Of a stretch of 64,000 bases of DNA, positions 17,582 to 26,580 are shown piece by piece (positions within the stretch are counted from its first letter, which is position 1; the number at the start of each line of letters is the position of its first letter). The stretch lies in contig NZ_CP121695.1 in assembly GCF_029761915.1 (NCBI RefSeq), positions 1,116,001-1,180,000 on the forward strand, written 5' to 3'. A program made the position numbers and the translations under genes. The DNA comes from Bradyrhizobium sp. CB1650. Lineage in GTDB: Bacteria; Pseudomonadota; Alphaproteobacteria; Rhizobiales; Xanthobacteraceae. The notes under the pieces were generated by a model, which was given only the letters and a program-made list of their open reading frames with translations, was not told the DNA's origin and did not search any database.

Positions 17582-18797
17582 GGCACGACCCTCCGGAAAC
17601 TCGCTTGGCCTTGATCTTTGCCTTGATATTTGTCTCGGGCGTCGCGGCCGCTTGCGCGGTCGGCACTGAGCGCGTCGCGATCGACGGAATCACGGACATG
17701 CCGGGCCGCAGCGCGATCGCGGGTACGGTCTCGGCATCCAGCGCGATCTTGACGGGAATGCGCTGCACCACCTTGGTGAAATTGCCGGTGGCGTTGTCCG
17801 GGGGCAGCAGCGCGAACTCCTGGCCGCTGGCCGGTGCGATGGAATCGACGTGACCGTGCACGATCTGACCGGGGAACGTGTCCACCTCGATCTCGACCGT
17901 CTGGCCGGCGCGCACGTTGGTGAGCTGGGTCTCCTTGAAGTTGGCGACCACATAGGCGCCTTCGGCCGGCACGATCGCCATCAACTGCGTTCCGGCCTGT
18001 ACATACTGACCGACGCGCAAGCTGCGATTGCCGACGACGCCGTCGATCGGCGAGACGATCGTGGTGTAGCCGAGGTTGAGCTCGGTCTGATGCTGAAGCG
18101 CCGCTGCGCGCGTAGCCGCGGCTTTGGCCTGCACGATCTCGGCCTTCAACAGGTCGACTTGCCTGAGGGCGGAGGTGAGATTGGCGTTGTCGCGCTGGAT
18201 CGCGGCGTCCGCGCCAGCGTCGCGCGCCTGCGCCTGCTGCGCATTCTGCAAACTGCCATAGCCGGTCGCGGCAAGGTCGGTATAACGCTTGTTCTCCTGG
18301 CTCGCGAATGTCTTCGCAGCGGTGTCGACGTCGATCGTCGCCTTCGCCGCCGCGATCACGGCCTGCTGGACCTCGAGCTGGGCCTGCTTGCTCGCCACCG
18401 TCGCGTTCGCAGCGGCGACATCGGCCCGGGCCTGGTCGAGCGCGACGGTGAAGTCGCGGTCGTCGATCCGCGCCAGCACCTGGCCGGCTTTCACATGCTC
18501 GTTATCGCCGACCAGGACGCGGTCGAGATAGCCGCTGACCTTCGGCGCGATCGTGGTGTTGTCGGCCTTCACATAGGCGTCATCGGTGGAGACCAGGAAG
18601 CGGCCGACCGTCCAGTAGTCGTAGCCGTACCAACTCGCTCCCACCAACGCGACAGCCGCCACCCCCGCCAACAACAGCTTGCGAAGGTTCAGCTTTTGGC
18701 GAACGGCGGAGGATGCCGGAGCGGGCAAGACGCCCTCGGGTGCAGTCGTTGGAAGGACAGCGGCTTCGGACTTGGACAGGCTGGTGTGGACGGTCAT
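17523..18797 (-). CDS. emrA: HlyD/EmrA family membrane fusion protein
   Basis: A 424-residue periplasmic adaptor. A single transmembrane helix at about residues 40-58 (LLLAGVAAVALVGASWYGY) anchors it. It is followed by a lipoyl half-motif (DDAYVKADNTTIAPKVSGY), an Ala/Gln-rich coiled-coil hairpin at about 125-240, the second lipoyl half and a beta barrel. It bridges EmrB to an outer-membrane factor. The gene is first in the emrAB operon and its 3' end overlaps emrB. The promoter region contains the inverted repeat at 18816-18833. Confidence 0.93.
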   Translation of the reverse strand: MTVHTSLSKSEAAVLPTTAPEGVLPAPASSAVRQKLNLRKLLLAGVAAVALVGASWYGYDYWTVGRFLVSTDDAYVKADNTTIAPKVSGYLDRVLVGDNEHVKAGQVLARIDDRDFTVALDQARADVAAANATVASKQAQLEVQQAVIAAAKATIDVDTAAKTFASQENKRYTDLAATGYGSLQNAQQAQARDAGADAAIQRDNANLTSALRQVDLLKAEIVQAKAAATRAAALQHQTELNLGYTTIVSPIDGVVGNRSLRVGQYVQAGTQLMAIVPAEGAYVVANFKETQLTNVRAGQTVEIEVDTFPGQIVHGHVDSIAPASGQEFALLPPDNATGNFTKVVQRIPVKIALDAETVPAIALRPGMSVIPSIATRSVPTAQAAATPETNIKAKIKAKRVSGGSCHVKQPLNLDASTRSTGRDV

Positions 18798-18815
18798 GGC
18801 CGGCTCCCCGTATTA

Positions 18816-18833
18816 GGAAACTTGACGGTTTCC
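18816..18833. promoter_or_regulatory. Candidate TetR operator in emrA-tetR intergenic region
   Basis: GGAAAC (18816-18821) and GTTTCC (18828-18833) form a perfect 6-base inverted repeat around 6 bases. It lies 18 bases upstream of the emrA start and 54 bases upstream of the divergent TetR start, a usual place for an autoregulated TetR-family site. Confidence 0.5.
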
Positions 18834-18887
18834 AAAATAGGACTAGCCTTGGGACTGTCAATGGAATGACAGGCATCATGTAAAAAC

Positions 18888-19547
18888 ATGGCTCAGGAAA
18901 AATCGTCCGGGGAATGCCGTCCGCGCGGGCGGCCGCAACTGCGCAGTGACGAGGAGACGAAGCAGATCGTCTTCGACGCCGCACGTCACGCCTTCGCCGT
19001 CGACGGCTATGCCGCCACCAGCACCGAAGAGCTGGCGCGTCGCGCCGGCATCTCGACCAAGACGCTCTATCGGCTGTTTCCGGGCAAGGCTGCTCTGTTC
19101 GAGGGCATGGTGGCCGACCGCCTTACGCGACTGCTATCCGATGTGAACCTCAAGGCCACCGACGATCTGGACATCGAGAAGGGACTTCGCGCGGCGTTGC
19201 TCGCCTGCGCCGATCTCGCGCTCGATCCCGAGGTCGTCGCGCTTCAACGCATCATCCTGCAGGAATCTGCCGAATTCCCCGAACTTGCCGCGACCTTCTA
19301 TGAGAACGGCATCGCGCGCACGGCCGCGGCACTCGCTGGCTGGCTGCGCGTCCAGGTCGGGCGCAAGCGCATTGCGGTCGACGATGCCGAGGAAGCCGCC
19401 GGCATCTTGATCGGCATGATCGCCTCGGCGCCGCAGCGCGCGGCGATCTTCGGCAGCGTGCCGTTGCCCTCGCGCAAGCAGATCGAGCGACGCGTGAGCA
19501 TCTGTGCCGCACTCTTCCTCGACGGCTGTCGCGTGACATCAAAGTAA
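18888..19547 (+). CDS. TetR/AcrR family transcriptional regulator
   Basis: A 219-residue regulator. The N-terminal helix-turn-helix is clear (FDAARHAFAVDGYAATSTEE, then RRAGISTKTLYRLFPGKAALF, residues about 28-75), preceded by a basic arm RPRGRPQLR. The C-terminal ligand-binding half contains an AefR/TetR_C-like alpha-helical core. It is divergent from emrAB and most likely represses that efflux pair until an inducing compound binds. Confidence 0.92.
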   Translation: MAQEKSSGECRPRGRPQLRSDEETKQIVFDAARHAFAVDGYAATSTEELARRAGISTKTLYRLFPGKAALFEGMVADRLTRLLSDVNLKATDDLDIEKGLRAALLACADLALDPEVVALQRIILQESAEFPELAATFYENGIARTAAALAGWLRVQVGRKRIAVDDAEEAAGILIGMIASAPQRAAIFGSVPLPSRKQIERRVSICAALFLDGCRVTSK

Positions 19548-19586
19548 CGGCGGCCGCCCTTTACAATTGCCTCGTGTTCGACTACA

Positions 19587-19604
19587 TATTTCGCATGCGA
19601 AATA
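19587..19604. promoter_or_regulatory. Perfect 18-bp palindrome, likely MarR operator
   Basis: TATTTCGCATGCGAAATA reads the same on both strands. It lies 14 bases upstream of the MarR-family start codon in an AT-richer promoter region. The size and place fit an autoregulatory site of a MarR dimer controlling itself and the downstream crotonase. Confidence 0.65.
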
Positions 19605-19617
19605 ATTCGGTCGGCGT

Positions 19618-20070
19618 TTGAGCGCGGCAAGACATCACCGGCTGGTCTACCTGCTGAGCGTCGCGCAGCGGCGACTGCAGCGCTGGCTGGCGTCGCAGCC
19701 CGAGAGCGAGGTCACGCCGGCGCAGGCCGGGCTGTTGTTCATCCTCGGCAAGCAGGACGGCGTCCTGATGGGCGAGGCGGGGGCGGCGCTCGATCTCGGA
19801 CCGGCCGGCATTTCCGGTCTCGTCGACCGCACGGCGGCGGCCGAGCTGGTCGAGCGGCGGGCCGATCGCGAGGATGGACGGGCCTGGCGCGTCTGGCTGA
19901 CGCCGAAGGGCCGCACTGCGCTCGCGCAGGCAAAGGCCGCCGCGGCCGAAGTCAATGCGGCGCTGACGCAAGGATTCACCAGCGCGGAGATCGATGTCGT
20001 CGCGCGCTGGCTGACGAGCATTCAGGACAAATTCCCAAGAGATCGAGGAATAAGAGGAGCAAACGAATGA
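19618..20070 (+). CDS. MarR family transcriptional regulator
   Basis: A 150-residue winged-helix protein with the MarR layout: dimerisation helices at both ends, recognition helix (LDLGPAGISGLVDRTAAAELV) and a beta wing with the conserved DREDGRAWRVWLT. The frame starts with TTG at 19618; no ATG is available without truncating the first helix, and the ATG upstream (inside the palindrome) runs into a stop. The stop overlaps the next start codon (ATGA), so the crotonase gene is in the same operon and is the obvious target. Confidence 0.88.
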   Translation: MSAARHHRLVYLLSVAQRRLQRWLASQPESEVTPAQAGLLFILGKQDGVLMGEAGAALDLGPAGISGLVDRTAAAELVERRADREDGRAWRVWLTPKGRTALAQAKAAAAEVNAALTQGFTSAEIDVVARWLTSIQDKFPRDRGIRGANE

Positions 20071-20837
20071 CCGACCAGGTGCGGACCGAGAGCAGCGGCG
20101 GAATTCTCACTCTCACACTGACGCGTCCCGACAAGAAGAACGCGCTGACGGATGCGATGTATGGCAAACTCGCCGACACCATCGAATCCGCCGAGTTCGA
20201 TCCGTCGGCACGCGTCCTGCTGATCCGCGGCGAGGGCGACATGTTCACGGCCGGCAACGATGTCGGCGAGTTCGCGGCGGTGGCGAGCGGCAAGTCCGAA
20301 GGCAGCCGCAACGTCGTGCGCTTCATCCAATCGCTGGCGCGCTGCACCCGTCCGCTGGTCGCGGCTGTGCAGGGCCGCGCCGTCGGCGTCGGCACCACGA
20401 TGCTGCTGCATTGCGACCTCGTCGTGCTCGCCGACAATGCGCAATTGTCGACGCCGTTCGTCAGCCTCGCGCTGGTGCCGGAGGCCGCCTCGAGCCTGCT
20501 GATGCCGGCGCGCATCGGCTACGCGCGCGCATATGAAATGTTTGCCCTTGGCGAAACCGTTCCCGCCAAATCTGCGCTGGAATGGGGCCTCGCCAATCGG
20601 GTGGTGCCGCTCGACAGGCTCGATACCGAGGCGCTCGCGCTGGCCCAGCGCTTGGCTCGCCAGCCGGCCGGCGCACTGACCGCGACCAAGCGGCTGATGC
20701 GCAACGGCGAGGCGCTGGTCGCGCAGATGAACGCCGAAGGCGAGCAGTTCGCGCAGCGCCTGCGCACGGCCGAGGCGCGCGAGGCGTTCACGGCCTTCGC
20801 CGAGCGCCGCCCGCCCGATTTCACGCGGGTCGCGTGA
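20067..20837 (+). CDS. Enoyl-CoA hydratase/isomerase (crotonase) family protein
   Basis: A 256-residue crotonase-fold enzyme. The oxyanion-hole strands appear as FTAGNDVGEF and GRAVGVGTTMLLHCDLV, and the segment STPFVSLALVPEAASS aligns with the region that carries one catalytic acid in hydratases. The product acts on an acyl-CoA thioester in the cytoplasm, as hydratase or isomerase; which one is not clear. Translation is coupled to the MarR gene by a 4-base overlap, suggesting induction by an acyl-CoA or aromatic ligand. Confidence 0.9.
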   Translation: MTDQVRTESSGGILTLTLTRPDKKNALTDAMYGKLADTIESAEFDPSARVLLIRGEGDMFTAGNDVGEFAAVASGKSEGSRNVVRFIQSLARCTRPLVAAVQGRAVGVGTTMLLHCDLVVLADNAQLSTPFVSLALVPEAASSLLMPARIGYARAYEMFALGETVPAKSALEWGLANRVVPLDRLDTEALALAQRLARQPAGALTATKRLMRNGEALVAQMNAEGEQFAQRLRTAEAREAFTAFAERRPPDFTRVA

Positions 20838-20954
20838 AATCCCGCCCGCCCAGAGGGTAGATCGGAAACTGTCGCCAATTCGATTAAAGGCTTAACGGAA
20901 CGTTGGCATGTCGCGATGCAAGGTGGCCGCCATTGAAGCGGTGGCCCCTGACTC

Positions 20955-23036
20955 ATGGCAATGTTTAAGAAATCGGTAAGCACGCTCCTCCTGGTTCTGA
21001 TGGCCTTGCTGGCGGTCGGAGCCCTGACCAGCACGGCGATCCAGATGACCGGCGCCTTCGGTCGCTATCGCGACAGTCTCGAGACCGGACGCTTGGCCGC
21101 CGCCGACAAGGCGATCTTCCAGGGCGTGCTGTCATTGCGCAACAATCGCGGCGACGCCCAGAGCGCGCTACTCGGGGAGGACGATCCGCGCGCCAAGCTC
21201 GGCGAGGCCGAGAAAGCCGAGCAGGCGGGCTATGAAGCGATCGCCACGGCGCTTTCCACCATCGAGTTTGCCGGGCGCGACGAGCTCGCGAGCACGCTGA
21301 AGCAGCGCTGGGGCGAAGCCGCGCCGCAGTTCCAGTTGTTCTACGACGAGGCGAAGCGCCCGCGTGCCGAGCGCAAGATGGAACGCACCGGCTCCTGGTA
21401 CGATGCCGTCACCAAGGTCATCGATACGGCGAACCTGGCGTCCACGGCAGTGTCGAACCGGGCCTGGATGAATGATCCCTTCATCGCCCGCATGATTCAG
21501 GTCCGTCGCCTCGCCTGGCAGGTGCGTGACCGCTACGGTATCCAGTGCTCGTCGCTTCGTCCGAGCATCAACACGAGCAAGCCGCTCGACGAGACCCAGA
21601 AGCAGACCGTGGCCGGCTGGAACGGCATCGTCACCGCCGGCTGGACCGGCATGGGCGAGCTTCTGGCTGCGCCTGACGTGACGGCCGAGCTGGTCAACGC
21701 GGCAAAGGACGCGCGGGCCAAGACCGACGGTGTTCTCAAGCAGATCGGCGAGCTCACCAAGAATCTCGACGGCAGCGGTCGTCCGGCGCTCCCCGCGGCG
21801 GAATGGAATACGCTGTGCCAGTCGCCGTTCGCGCTCATCGTCGCGGTCGCGACCAAGGCTCTCGACCAGTCGATCGCACGTGCCGAGGCGGTTCAGGAGA
21901 AGGCCCTCACCAACCTCGTCGTGCAGTCGCTCGCGTTTCTGCTTGCGCTGGCCGTGACCCTGGCCGGCGTGTTCGTGGTGCGCAATCGCCTGGTCCGTCC
22001 GGTGCGCGCTATCCTGGACGCCATCGCGCGCATCGGCGCACGCGATTTTGCCACTCCGGTTCCGCAGTCGAAATATCCCGACGAGTTCGGCACCATGGCG
22101 GCTGCGCTCGAAAGCCTGCGCGAGAGCGCGGCAACGGCCGAGCGGCTAAGTCAGGAGCGCGAATCGCAGCAGGCGTTGCAGCTCGCGCGTTCCGGCACCG
22201 TGGATGCCGCGTGCCGCAGCTTCGACGACACGGTGCAGGCCGTCATTCAGAGCGTCGCGACCTCGGCCAAGGAACTCGATGCGACGGCGACCGGCATGCG
22301 TTCGCTGGTCTCGGAATCGAGCAGCCAGACCGCGGCGGTCTCGTCCGCCGCCGAGCAGGCCACCAACAATCTCGAAACCATCGCGGCCGCGACCGAAGAG
22401 CTCTCCGCCTCCGTCGGCGAGATCTCCGCACAGGTGCAGGCCAGCGCACAAGAGGCGCGCCAGGCGGTGGCGCAGGCCGAACAGACCAACGCGACCGTCG
22501 AGATCCTCGACCAGACCGCGAGCCGAATCGGCGAAGTCGTCAAGATGATCAACGCCATCGCCGGCCAGACCAACCTGCTGGCGCTGAACGCGACCATCGA
22601 GGCCGCGCGCGCCGGCGAGGCCGGCCGCGGCTTCGCCGTGGTCGCCGGCGAGGTCAAGAGCCTTGCCGCGCAGACCGCGACAGCGACGGAAGAGATCTCG
22701 CGCCAGGTCGAGGAGATCCAGGGCGCGACGGGTCAGGCGGTCGCCGCCATCCGCTCCATCGGCGGTGCCATCGGCGGCATCGACGAAAAGATGACGGCGA
22801 TCGCCGCGGCTGTGGAAGAGCAGCGTGCGGCCACCACCGAGATCTCGCGCAACTTCCAGCAGGCCGCGCAAGGCACCCGCGAGGTCACCGACACCATCGG
22901 CAGCGTCGCCAACCTCAACCGTGAGACCGGCAATGCCGGAAACGTGCTGTTCGAGTCGGTCAGGAAGATGTCGGCCGATGCCGATCGTCTTCGCGATGCG
23001 GTCGAGGGCTTCCTCGGGGCGGTGAAGACCGCGTAA
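20955..23036 (+). CDS. Methyl-accepting chemotaxis protein
   Basis: A 693-residue transmembrane chemoreceptor. Helix 1 is at about residues 8-30, a periplasmic sensor region of about 290 residues follows, and helix 2 is at about 322-345 ([17 protein letters not shown]). A HAMP linker comes next, then the long signalling coiled coil with the highly conserved tip [20 protein letters not shown]. No C-terminal CheR-binding pentapeptide is seen. The ligand is unknown. It is a single gene with no che genes beside it. Confidence 0.93.
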   Translation: MAMFKKSVSTLLLVLMALLAVGALTSTAIQMTGAFGRYRDSLETGRLAAADKAIFQGVLSLRNNRGDAQSALLGEDDPRAKLGEAEKAEQAGYEAIATALSTIEFAGRDELASTLKQRWGEAAPQFQLFYDEAKRPRAERKMERTGSWYDAVTKVIDTANLASTAVSNRAWMNDPFIARMIQVRRLAWQVRDRYGIQCSSLRPSINTSKPLDETQKQTVAGWNGIVTAGWTGMGELLAAPDVTAELVNAAKDARAKTDGVLKQIGELTKNLDGSGRPALPAAEWNTLCQSPFALIVAVATKALDQSIARAEAVQEKALTNLVVQSLAFLLALAVTLAGVFVVRNRLVRPVRAILDAIARIGARDFATPVPQSKYPDEFGTMAAALESLRESAATAERLSQERESQQALQLARSGTVDAACRSFDDTVQAVIQSVATSAKELDATATGMRSLVSESSSQTAAVSSAAEQATNNLETIAAATEELSASVGEISAQVQASAQEARQAVAQAEQTNATVEILDQTASRIGEVVKMINAIAGQTNLLALNATIEAARAGEAGRGFAVVAGEVKSLAAQTATATEEISRQVEEIQGATGQAVAAIRSIGGAIGGIDEKMTAIAAAVEEQRAATTEISRNFQQAAQGTREVTDTIGSVANLNRETGNAGNVLFESVRKMSADADRLRDAVEGFLGAVKTA

Positions 23037-23165
23037 GCCAACATCCTCTCCGTTGCAGCGGCGCGCGGATCGGCATTGCCGCCGGTCTCCGCGCCGAGTA
23101 CATCTGTGACGCCGCGCCGCGGGCGCGCTGTTGCAGACGTAAGAAAATGAGGGATGGAGAGTTCG

Positions 23166-24107
23166 ATGCCGCTCACGCCACAATCCAAGGTCCAGCGCCC
23201 CTATCGCGGCGTGTTCCCGGTCGTGCCCACCATCTTCAACGATCGCGGCGAGCTGGATCTCGAGGGCCAGCGGCGCTGCGTCGATTTCATGATCGATGCC
23301 GGCTCGAACGGCCTCTGCATCCTCGCCAATTTCTCCGAGCAGTTCGTGCTCACCGATGCCGAACGGGAAACCGTGATGCATGCCGTCCTGGAGTATGTCG
23401 CAGGCCGGGTTCCGGTCATCGTCACCACCAGCCATTTCAGCTCGGCCGTATGTGCCGCGCGCAGCAAGCAGGCCGAAGCGGCGGGTGCGGCCATGGTGAT
23501 GGTCATGCCGCCCTATCACGGCGCGACGTTCCGGGTCCCGGAGAAAGGTATCGTCGAATTCTTCCGCGTGCTCTCGGACGCGATCACGATTCCCATCATG
23601 ATCCAGGATGCGCCGGTGGCGGGTACGCCGCTCTCGGTCGAGCTGCTCGCGCGGCTCTCACGCGAGTTCTCCAATATCCGTTATTTCAAGATCGAGGTGC
23701 CGTTCGCCGCCGCGAAGCTCAGGAGCCTGATCGAGGCAGGCGGCAGCGACATCGAGGGACCTTGGGACGGCGAGGAGGCAATCACGCTGCTCGCCGATCT
23801 CGATGCCGGCGCAACCGGTGCGATGACCGGCGGCGGCTATCCGGATGGCATCCGCCAGGTCATCGATCCCTATTTCGCGGGGAAGCGCGAAGAGGCGAAG
23901 GCCGCCTATGAGCGCTGGCTGCCGCTGATCAACTACGAAAACCGCCAATGCGGCCTGATCGCCTGCAAGGTCATGATGCAGGCCGGCGGCGTGATCAAGT
24001 CGGATGCCGTGCGACACCCGCTTCAGCCGCTGCATCCGGCGACGCGCGCGGGACTGCTGGAATTGGCCAGGGAGCGCGATGCGCTGGCGCTGCGGTGGGG
24101 AAAGTAG
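23166..24107 (+). CDS. DapA-family dehydratase, resembles L-2-keto-3-deoxyarabonate dehydratase
   Basis: A 313-residue DapA/NAL TIM-barrel protein. I chose the ATG at 23166 because GGAGAG lies at ideal spacing; the ATG at 23154 overlaps that site. The Schiff-base lysine is in the strand KIEVPFAAAKLR, not the GLKDSSG form of the paralogue at 5898. Segments such as IQDAPVAGTPLS, EGPWDGEEAITLLADLDAGA and INYENRQCGLIACK look like AraD of the non-phosphorylated L-arabinose pathway, which converts L-2-keto-3-deoxyarabonate to 2-oxoglutarate semialdehyde. No other arabinose gene is adjacent, so the substrate remains inferred. Confidence 0.8.
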   Translation: MPLTPQSKVQRPYRGVFPVVPTIFNDRGELDLEGQRRCVDFMIDAGSNGLCILANFSEQFVLTDAERETVMHAVLEYVAGRVPVIVTTSHFSSAVCAARSKQAEAAGAAMVMVMPPYHGATFRVPEKGIVEFFRVLSDAITIPIMIQDAPVAGTPLSVELLARLSREFSNIRYFKIEVPFAAAKLRSLIEAGGSDIEGPWDGEEAITLLADLDAGATGAMTGGGYPDGIRQVIDPYFAGKREEAKAAYERWLPLINYENRQCGLIACKVMMQAGGVIKSDAVRHPLQPLHPATRAGLLELARERDALALRWGK

Positions 24108-24142
24108 CGCGTCGCTGATTCCGCTGTCGTCCGCATATCTCT

Positions 24143-24299
24143 CCTGTCGTCCCGGACAAGCGCAGCGAAGCGGAGCGCCGATCCGGGACCCGTAACCACA
24201 GGGAGTAGTTTGGCGAAGACTGATAACCACTATCTCGCGCCGCAACTGCATCCTGTGGTTATGGGTCCGGCCTTCGCCTGGCCTTCGCCTGGACGACAC
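24143..24299. repeat. Large palindromic intergenic repeat
   Basis: The ends CTGTCGTCC and GGACGACA are inverted copies, and further in ACCCGTAACCACAGG is complementary, with one mismatch, to CCTGTGGTTATGGGT. The whole block can therefore fold into a stem of about 150 bases. Near its right end CCTTCGCCTGG is tandemly duplicated. I recognise the wording as a common Bradyrhizobium intergenic element. Bases 24300-24499 hold no gene apart from the ribosome binding site of the next gene. Confidence 0.6.
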
Positions 24300-24499
24300 T
24301 GAATATGACGCACGAGTGTTCCGTCTATCCCGTCGCCTGAAGGCGTCGAATTGGCGCGCTCCGGCCAGTTTCCCCCGCCCCGGCGATGACGTATTGTATA
24401 CCGGTCAGCCAGGCCTGCGGAGCAACCTCAGACATCGCGCAACAACTCTTCATTCCCGAGCCAGGTTGGCGCGAGCCGACGAAACAGGGAGGCAGTGCC

Positions 24500-25900
24500 A
24501 TGACGATGAGGCCGGATCCGACCTTTCACGCATCGCCCAAGCTTGCGATGGAAGCACCTGCGGAGAACTTCGCCTACACCTTGCTGCTCAGTCCGGATTT
24601 CTCAAAGCCGGATGCTCTCGCGGTCATCGACGCCAAGCCGGGATCGCCGACCTACAGCCAGATCGTCCACACCGTGACGATGCCCAACAAGGGCGATGAG
24701 TTTCATCACTTCGGCTGGAACGCCTGCTCGTCCGCTCTGTCGCCGCTCGCCGGACACGCCTTCATCGAGCGGCGCTATCTCATCATCCCCGGGCTCCGCT
24801 CGTCGCGCATCTACATCATCGATACCAAGCCCGATCCAACCAAAGCCAAGATCCACAAGATCATCGAGCCCGAGGAAGTCTTCAAGAAGACCGGCTACTC
24901 GCGGCCGCACACGATCCATTGCGGGCCGGACGGCATCTATGTGAGCACGCTGGGCGGCGGCGGCAACGACGGCACCAACGGGCCTCCAGGCGTCTTCATC
25001 ATGGATTGCGAGACGTTCGAGGTCCTCGGACGATGGGAGATCGATCGCGGTCCGCAGACGCTGCACTATGACTTCTGGTGGAACCTGCCGCGCGATTACA
25101 TGGTGACCAGCGAATGGGCGTTGCCGCCGCAGTTCGAGAACGGGATCGTCCCGGAGGATCTGCTGTCGAACAAATATGGTCATCGTCTCCACTTCTGGGA
25201 TCTGCACGCCCGTCGCAACGTGCAAACCATCGACCTCGGTGCCAATCATCAGATGGCGCTGGAGGTGCGCCCCGCGCACGATCCGGTTCGCGAATACGGC
25301 TTCGTTGGCGTTGTGGTCGACACCACGAACCTCGAAGCATCGATCTGGACCTGGTGGCGCGAAGGCGGAAAATTCCATGCCGAGAAGACGGCGACGATCC
25401 CTCCCGAGCCCGCGCCAAAGGAGAAGCTCCCGCCGCTTCTGCAGGGATTCGGCGCCGTGCCGCCGCTGGTGACCGACATCGATTTGTCGATGGATGATCG
25501 GTTTCTCTATGTCTCGTGCTGGGGCACGGGTGAAATGCGCCAGTACGACGTGAGCGATCCGCGCCAGCCGAAGCTTGCCGGCTCCGTTCACATCGGCGGC
25601 ATCGCGCGCCGGACGCCCCATCCGAACGGCAAGGCATTTGCGGCAGGTCCCCAGATGGTCGAGGTCAGTCGCGACGGCAGGCGCGTGTACTGGACCAATT
25701 CGCTCTATTCCACCTGGGATGACCAGTTCTATCCCGATGGGGTTCCGGGGGTGGAAGTGATGGCCAAGGTCGGTCGCAACGGCGGCCTCGAGCTCGACAA
25801 GGACTACTTCGTGAGCTTCCCCGACGGATATCGTGCGCACCAGATCAGGCTGGAGGGCGGCGATTGTTCGACGGATTCCTTTTGCTACCCGTCGGTCTAG
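24500..25900 (+). CDS. SBP56 family methanethiol oxidase / selenium-binding protein
   Basis: The ATG at 24500 follows a strong GGGAGG site and yields 466 residues, the normal SBP56 length (the frame opens at 24386). The seven-bladed propeller family is shown by DEFHHFGWNACSS, YSRPHTIHCGPDGIYVSTLG, LHYDFWWNLPRDYMVTSEW and DIDLSMDDRFLYVSCWGTG. Characterised bacterial members oxidise methanethiol to formaldehyde, sulfide and hydrogen peroxide with copper. The second cysteine often found after GWNACSS is alanine here. The gene overlaps a small membrane protein gene. Whether this copy is exported cannot be decided, as no signal peptide is seen at this start. Confidence 0.88.
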   Translation: MTMRPDPTFHASPKLAMEAPAENFAYTLLLSPDFSKPDALAVIDAKPGSPTYSQIVHTVTMPNKGDEFHHFGWNACSSALSPLAGHAFIERRYLIIPGLRSSRIYIIDTKPDPTKAKIHKIIEPEEVFKKTGYSRPHTIHCGPDGIYVSTLGGGGNDGTNGPPGVFIMDCETFEVLGRWEIDRGPQTLHYDFWWNLPRDYMVTSEWALPPQFENGIVPEDLLSNKYGHRLHFWDLHARRNVQTIDLGANHQMALEVRPAHDPVREYGFVGVVVDTTNLEASIWTWWREGGKFHAEKTATIPPEPAPKEKLPPLLQGFGAVPPLVTDIDLSMDDRFLYVSCWGTGEMRQYDVSDPRQPKLAGSVHIGGIARRTPHPNGKAFAAGPQMVEVSRDGRRVYWTNSLYSTWDDQFYPDGVPGVEVMAKVGRNGGLELDKDYFVSFPDGYRAHQIRLEGGDCSTDSFCYPSV

Positions 25901-26577
25901 ATTGGGGGCACGCGAGCCCGACGCTCGGCTGGCTGTGGCTCGCTCTCGTTGCGAGCGGTCTCTATCACGGGATCAATCCGGGAATGGGATGGCCGCTCGC
26001 CGTTTCGGCCGGACTCATGGACAAGAGCCCGGGCGCGCTCTTCCGTGCGTTGTGGGCTCTGTCGGCCGGGCATCTGCTGGCAACGCTTCTGGTGCTGCTG
26101 CCATTCGCGTTCCTGCTCGTGCTGGCCGAGTGGCAGCGTTCAATCCAGTTCAGTGCGAGCCTTCTCGTCATCGGCTTCGGCGTCTACCGGCTGATCGTGC
26201 GACGCCATCCTCGTGCACTGGCACGAATTCCGCCGACGCAATTGGCGCTCTGGTCATTCGCCGTCGCCATTGCTCACGGCGCCGCCTTGATGCTCGTGCC
26301 GATCTATCTGGGGCTCTGCCAGGCCTTCGAACTCGATGCCGGCCATGAGGCCGCCGACGCGCTGATGAAGGCAAGTCTCGCCATGGCGGTGCTGGTGTCC
26401 TTGGTGCACGTTGCCGCCATGATCGGCGCCGGCGGATGTCTGGCGTGGCTGGTCTACCGCCATCTTGGACTGAGGTTCGTCTCGCGAAGCTGGTTCAATC
26501 TGGATGCAATCTGGGCGACCAGCCTCATCCTGGTCGGCGCCGTGGCACTCGCCTTCAATCTTGCGAGCTGGCGCTGA
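25864..26577 (+). CDS. Six-TM membrane protein with NicO/UreH-like histidine motifs
   Basis: A 237-residue hydrophobic protein whose TTG start at 25864 is supported by GGAGGG seven bases upstream; it overlaps the methanethiol oxidase gene by 37 bases. About six helices are predicted by eye. The first contains GLYHGINPGMGWPL, which resembles the His-x-x-x-Pro-Gly signature of NicO/RcnA/UreH metal transporters, and later helices carry GHLLAT, AHGAALM and VHVAAM histidines. No family is firmly recognised. Tight coupling to a probable copper enzyme suggests a role in metal supply or in handling its products. This is inference. Confidence 0.7.
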   Translation: MFDGFLLLPVGLDWGHASPTLGWLWLALVASGLYHGINPGMGWPLAVSAGLMDKSPGALFRALWALSAGHLLATLLVLLPFAFLLVLAEWQRSIQFSASLLVIGFGVYRLIVRRHPRALARIPPTQLALWSFAVAIAHGAALMLVPIYLGLCQAFELDAGHEAADALMKASLAMAVLVSLVHVAAMIGAGGCLAWLVYRHLGLRFVSRSWFNLDAIWATSLILVGAVALAFNLASWR

Positions 26578-26580
26578 GGT

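Noticed and set aside
23038..23165. A terminator after the chemoreceptor gene
   Set aside because: GCGCGGA/TCCGCGC can pair, but with a long loop and no T-tract; it was not kept.
24143..24299. A possible CRISPR or small RNA gene in the foldback region
   Set aside because: There is no regular repeat-spacer pattern; the structure is a single long inverted repeat of the intergenic type.
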